This document shows positions 4,482-5,518 of a DNA stretch of 5,518 bases, in pieces. How positions within the stretch are numbered: the stretch's first letter is position 1; each line of letters begins with the position of its first letter. The notes under the pieces are model-generated. The model made no database searches. It was not told where the DNA came from and was given only the letters and a program-made list of their open reading frames with translations. The translations under genes and the position numbers were made by a program. Source of the DNA: Deltaproteobacteria bacterium (GTDB lineage: Bacteria > Desulfobacterota > Dissulfuribacteria > Dissulfuribacterales > QOAL01); assembly GCA_015486425.1 (NCBI GenBank), contig WFRQ01000544.1, forward strand, positions 1 through 5,518. Direction: 5' to 3'.

Positions 4482-5518
4482 ATGAGTTTGACAGAGATTA
4501 TAGCCTCAAAAATTAAACAGTCTGGTCCCATTTCCTTTAAGGAATATATGGCAACAGCACTTTATCACCCGAAATACGGTTATTACACCAGATCATCCTT
4601 TCCTGCAGGCGGTAATGCTGATTTTGTTACATCACCGCATGCATGCCGACTGTTTGGCGCTGTTCTCGCCAATCAGCTATTTGAATTCAAAAAATATCTG
4701 GATATTTCACCCGATTCCCCCTTTACTATTGTGGAGATGGGCGCCGGTGCCGGGTATCTTGCGGCTGATGTCATCAGGTATCTTGAAGAAGCATATCTCG
4801 ACACTCCTGGATCTTCTTACAGATACTTTATTGTAGAACCTATTCCTGAAACCCGAAAGATTCAAAGTTCCAATCTTGGACAATATGCACAGTCCGTCTC
4901 CTGGGTTAATACCCTTGAGGAGTTACCAGCTTACACCGGATGTCTTATTTCAAACGAGTTACTTGACTCTTTCCCTGTTCACGTGGTTCAGAAAGAAAGT
5001 AACGGGTGGTTTGAACTCTACGTTGATGTAAACGCTGATAATCAGTTTATAGAGGTGTTCAATCCAATAGACAATGCTTTTCTAAAAAAATATGTCAACC
5101 TTTTACCTGCTGATCTCCCCTTGCCTTACAGAACCGAGGTAAATACAGAGATTAAAAAATGGATTTCAGATGTATCTGCCAGTATGGTTCAAGGGTTTGT
5201 TCTTACTATTGACTATGGTTACACGTGGAACGAATATTTCGCTCCACATCGTAACAGAGGCACTGTGCTTGGTTATCAATTACAGAAAGTGATTGATAAT
5301 GTGCTTCAACTTCCGGGTCAGATTGATATAACAGCACATGTAAATTTTTCAGACCTTGTCAGGTGGGGCAGTGAATTCATGTTTTCGGTTACAGGTTACG
5401 CGCCCCAGTACGCATTTCTTGGCGGCCTTGATTTCGAAAATACCTTCAAGAGGATTTATGGTGAAATCAATCCTTTTTCACCTGAGATGGGGGCTGTAAA
5501 AATGCTTATCATGCCTCA
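4482..5518 (+). CDS. MidA/NDUFAF7-family SAM-dependent methyltransferase (partial, 3' end missing)
   Basis: This is a COG1565 (formerly DUF185) class I methyltransferase. The eukaryotic member NDUFAF7/MidA methylates an arginine of the complex I subunit NDUFS2 during assembly. The substrate of bacterial homologues is not established, to my knowledge. The 345 residues present have the family signatures in order: GPISFKEYMATALYHPKYGYY (15-35), DFVTSPHACRLFG (47-59), SAM motif I VEMGAGAGYL (84-93), an acidic strand end in YFIVEP (115-120), ISNELLDSFPVHVV (156-169), LTIDYGYTWNEYFAP (241-255), RGTVLGY (259-265) and DITAHVNFSDL (282-292). There is no stop before the window edge. The family is usually about 370-390 residues, so perhaps 25-45 are missing. 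The ATG is supported by AGGA (4472-4475) six bases upstream and by the family N-terminus starting normally. The gene is divergent from dnaN across 603 bp. No signal peptide or membrane segment is evident. Confidence 0.93.
   Translation, partial: MSLTEIIASKIKQSGPISFKEYMATALYHPKYGYYTRSSFPAGGNADFVTSPHACRLFGAVLANQLFEFKKYLDISPDSPFTIVEMGAGAGYLAADVIRYLEEAYLDTPGSSYRYFIVEPIPETRKIQSSNLGQYAQSVSWVNTLEELPAYTGCLISNELLDSFPVHVVQKESNGWFELYVDVNADNQFIEVFNPIDNAFLKKYVNLLPADLPLPYRTEVNTEIKKWISDVSASMVQGFVLTIDYGYTWNEYFAPHRNRGTVLGYQLQKVIDNVLQLPGQIDITAHVNFSDLVRWGSEFMFSVTGYAPQYAFLGGLDFENTFKRIYGEINPFSPEMGAVKMLIMP

Noticed and set aside
1..5518. CRISPR array, tRNA or rRNA
   Set aside because: No regularly spaced long direct repeats, no tRNA cloverleaf with a GTTCGANTCC-type T-arm and no rRNA-like sequence were seen on either strand.

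Overview
This is a chromosomal housekeeping locus, not an obvious accessory island. Three protein genes are clear. gyrB (DNA gyrase subunit B) and dnaN (the replicative sliding clamp) lie in tandem on the minus strand. Facing away from them on the plus strand is a MidA/NDUFAF7-family (COG1565) SAM-dependent methyltransferase, cut by the right edge of the window. The Gram-negative-type GyrB with its long insertion after the TOPRIM core, the moderate base composition and the style of the proteins suggest a proteobacterium-like organism. A Desulfobacterota (old Deltaproteobacteria) member would fit, but that is an impression and not a database result.

Layout. Positions 1-137 lie beyond the gyrB stop and hold no recognisable gene. 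They contain a large, GC-rich imperfect inverted repeat (35-116). gyrB fills 138-2537. A 174-bp gap (2538-2711) has no clear terminator or promoter but carries a perfect small hairpin and a short TGCG-rich array. dnaN fills 2712-3878. The 603-bp gap 3879-4481 falls into two parts. The dnaN-proximal part (about 3900-4080) has only about 23% G+C and is dense in repeats. It has three copies of TGTTAATAA (reverse TTATTAACA, one base from the DnaA-box consensus), nested palindromes, and a good dnaN promoter whose -35 lies in one of these boxes. The distal part (about 4090-4480) has a perfect extended -10 element, a large interrupted stem, an intrinsic terminator pointing right, a sigma70-like promoter for the methyltransferase and a hairpin in its predicted leader. 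The methyltransferase runs from 4482 past the window end.

How the parts work together. DnaN tethers DNA polymerase III to the template, and GyrB, as half of the gyrase tetramer, removes the positive supercoils ahead of the fork. Their linkage is an ancient origin-proximal arrangement (dnaA-dnaN-recF-gyrB). Here recF is absent between dnaN and gyrB, and dnaA is not immediately upstream of dnaN. The AT-rich, repeat-dense gap is therefore a reasonable place to look for an origin or a replication-linked control region, but canonical TTATCCACA boxes are missing. The methyltransferase has no obvious functional tie to the other two genes.

No new multi-gene system is visible. The observations most worth testing are the symmetric repeat region upstream of dnaN, a possible small RNA at about 4208-4376, and the large palindrome after gyrB.
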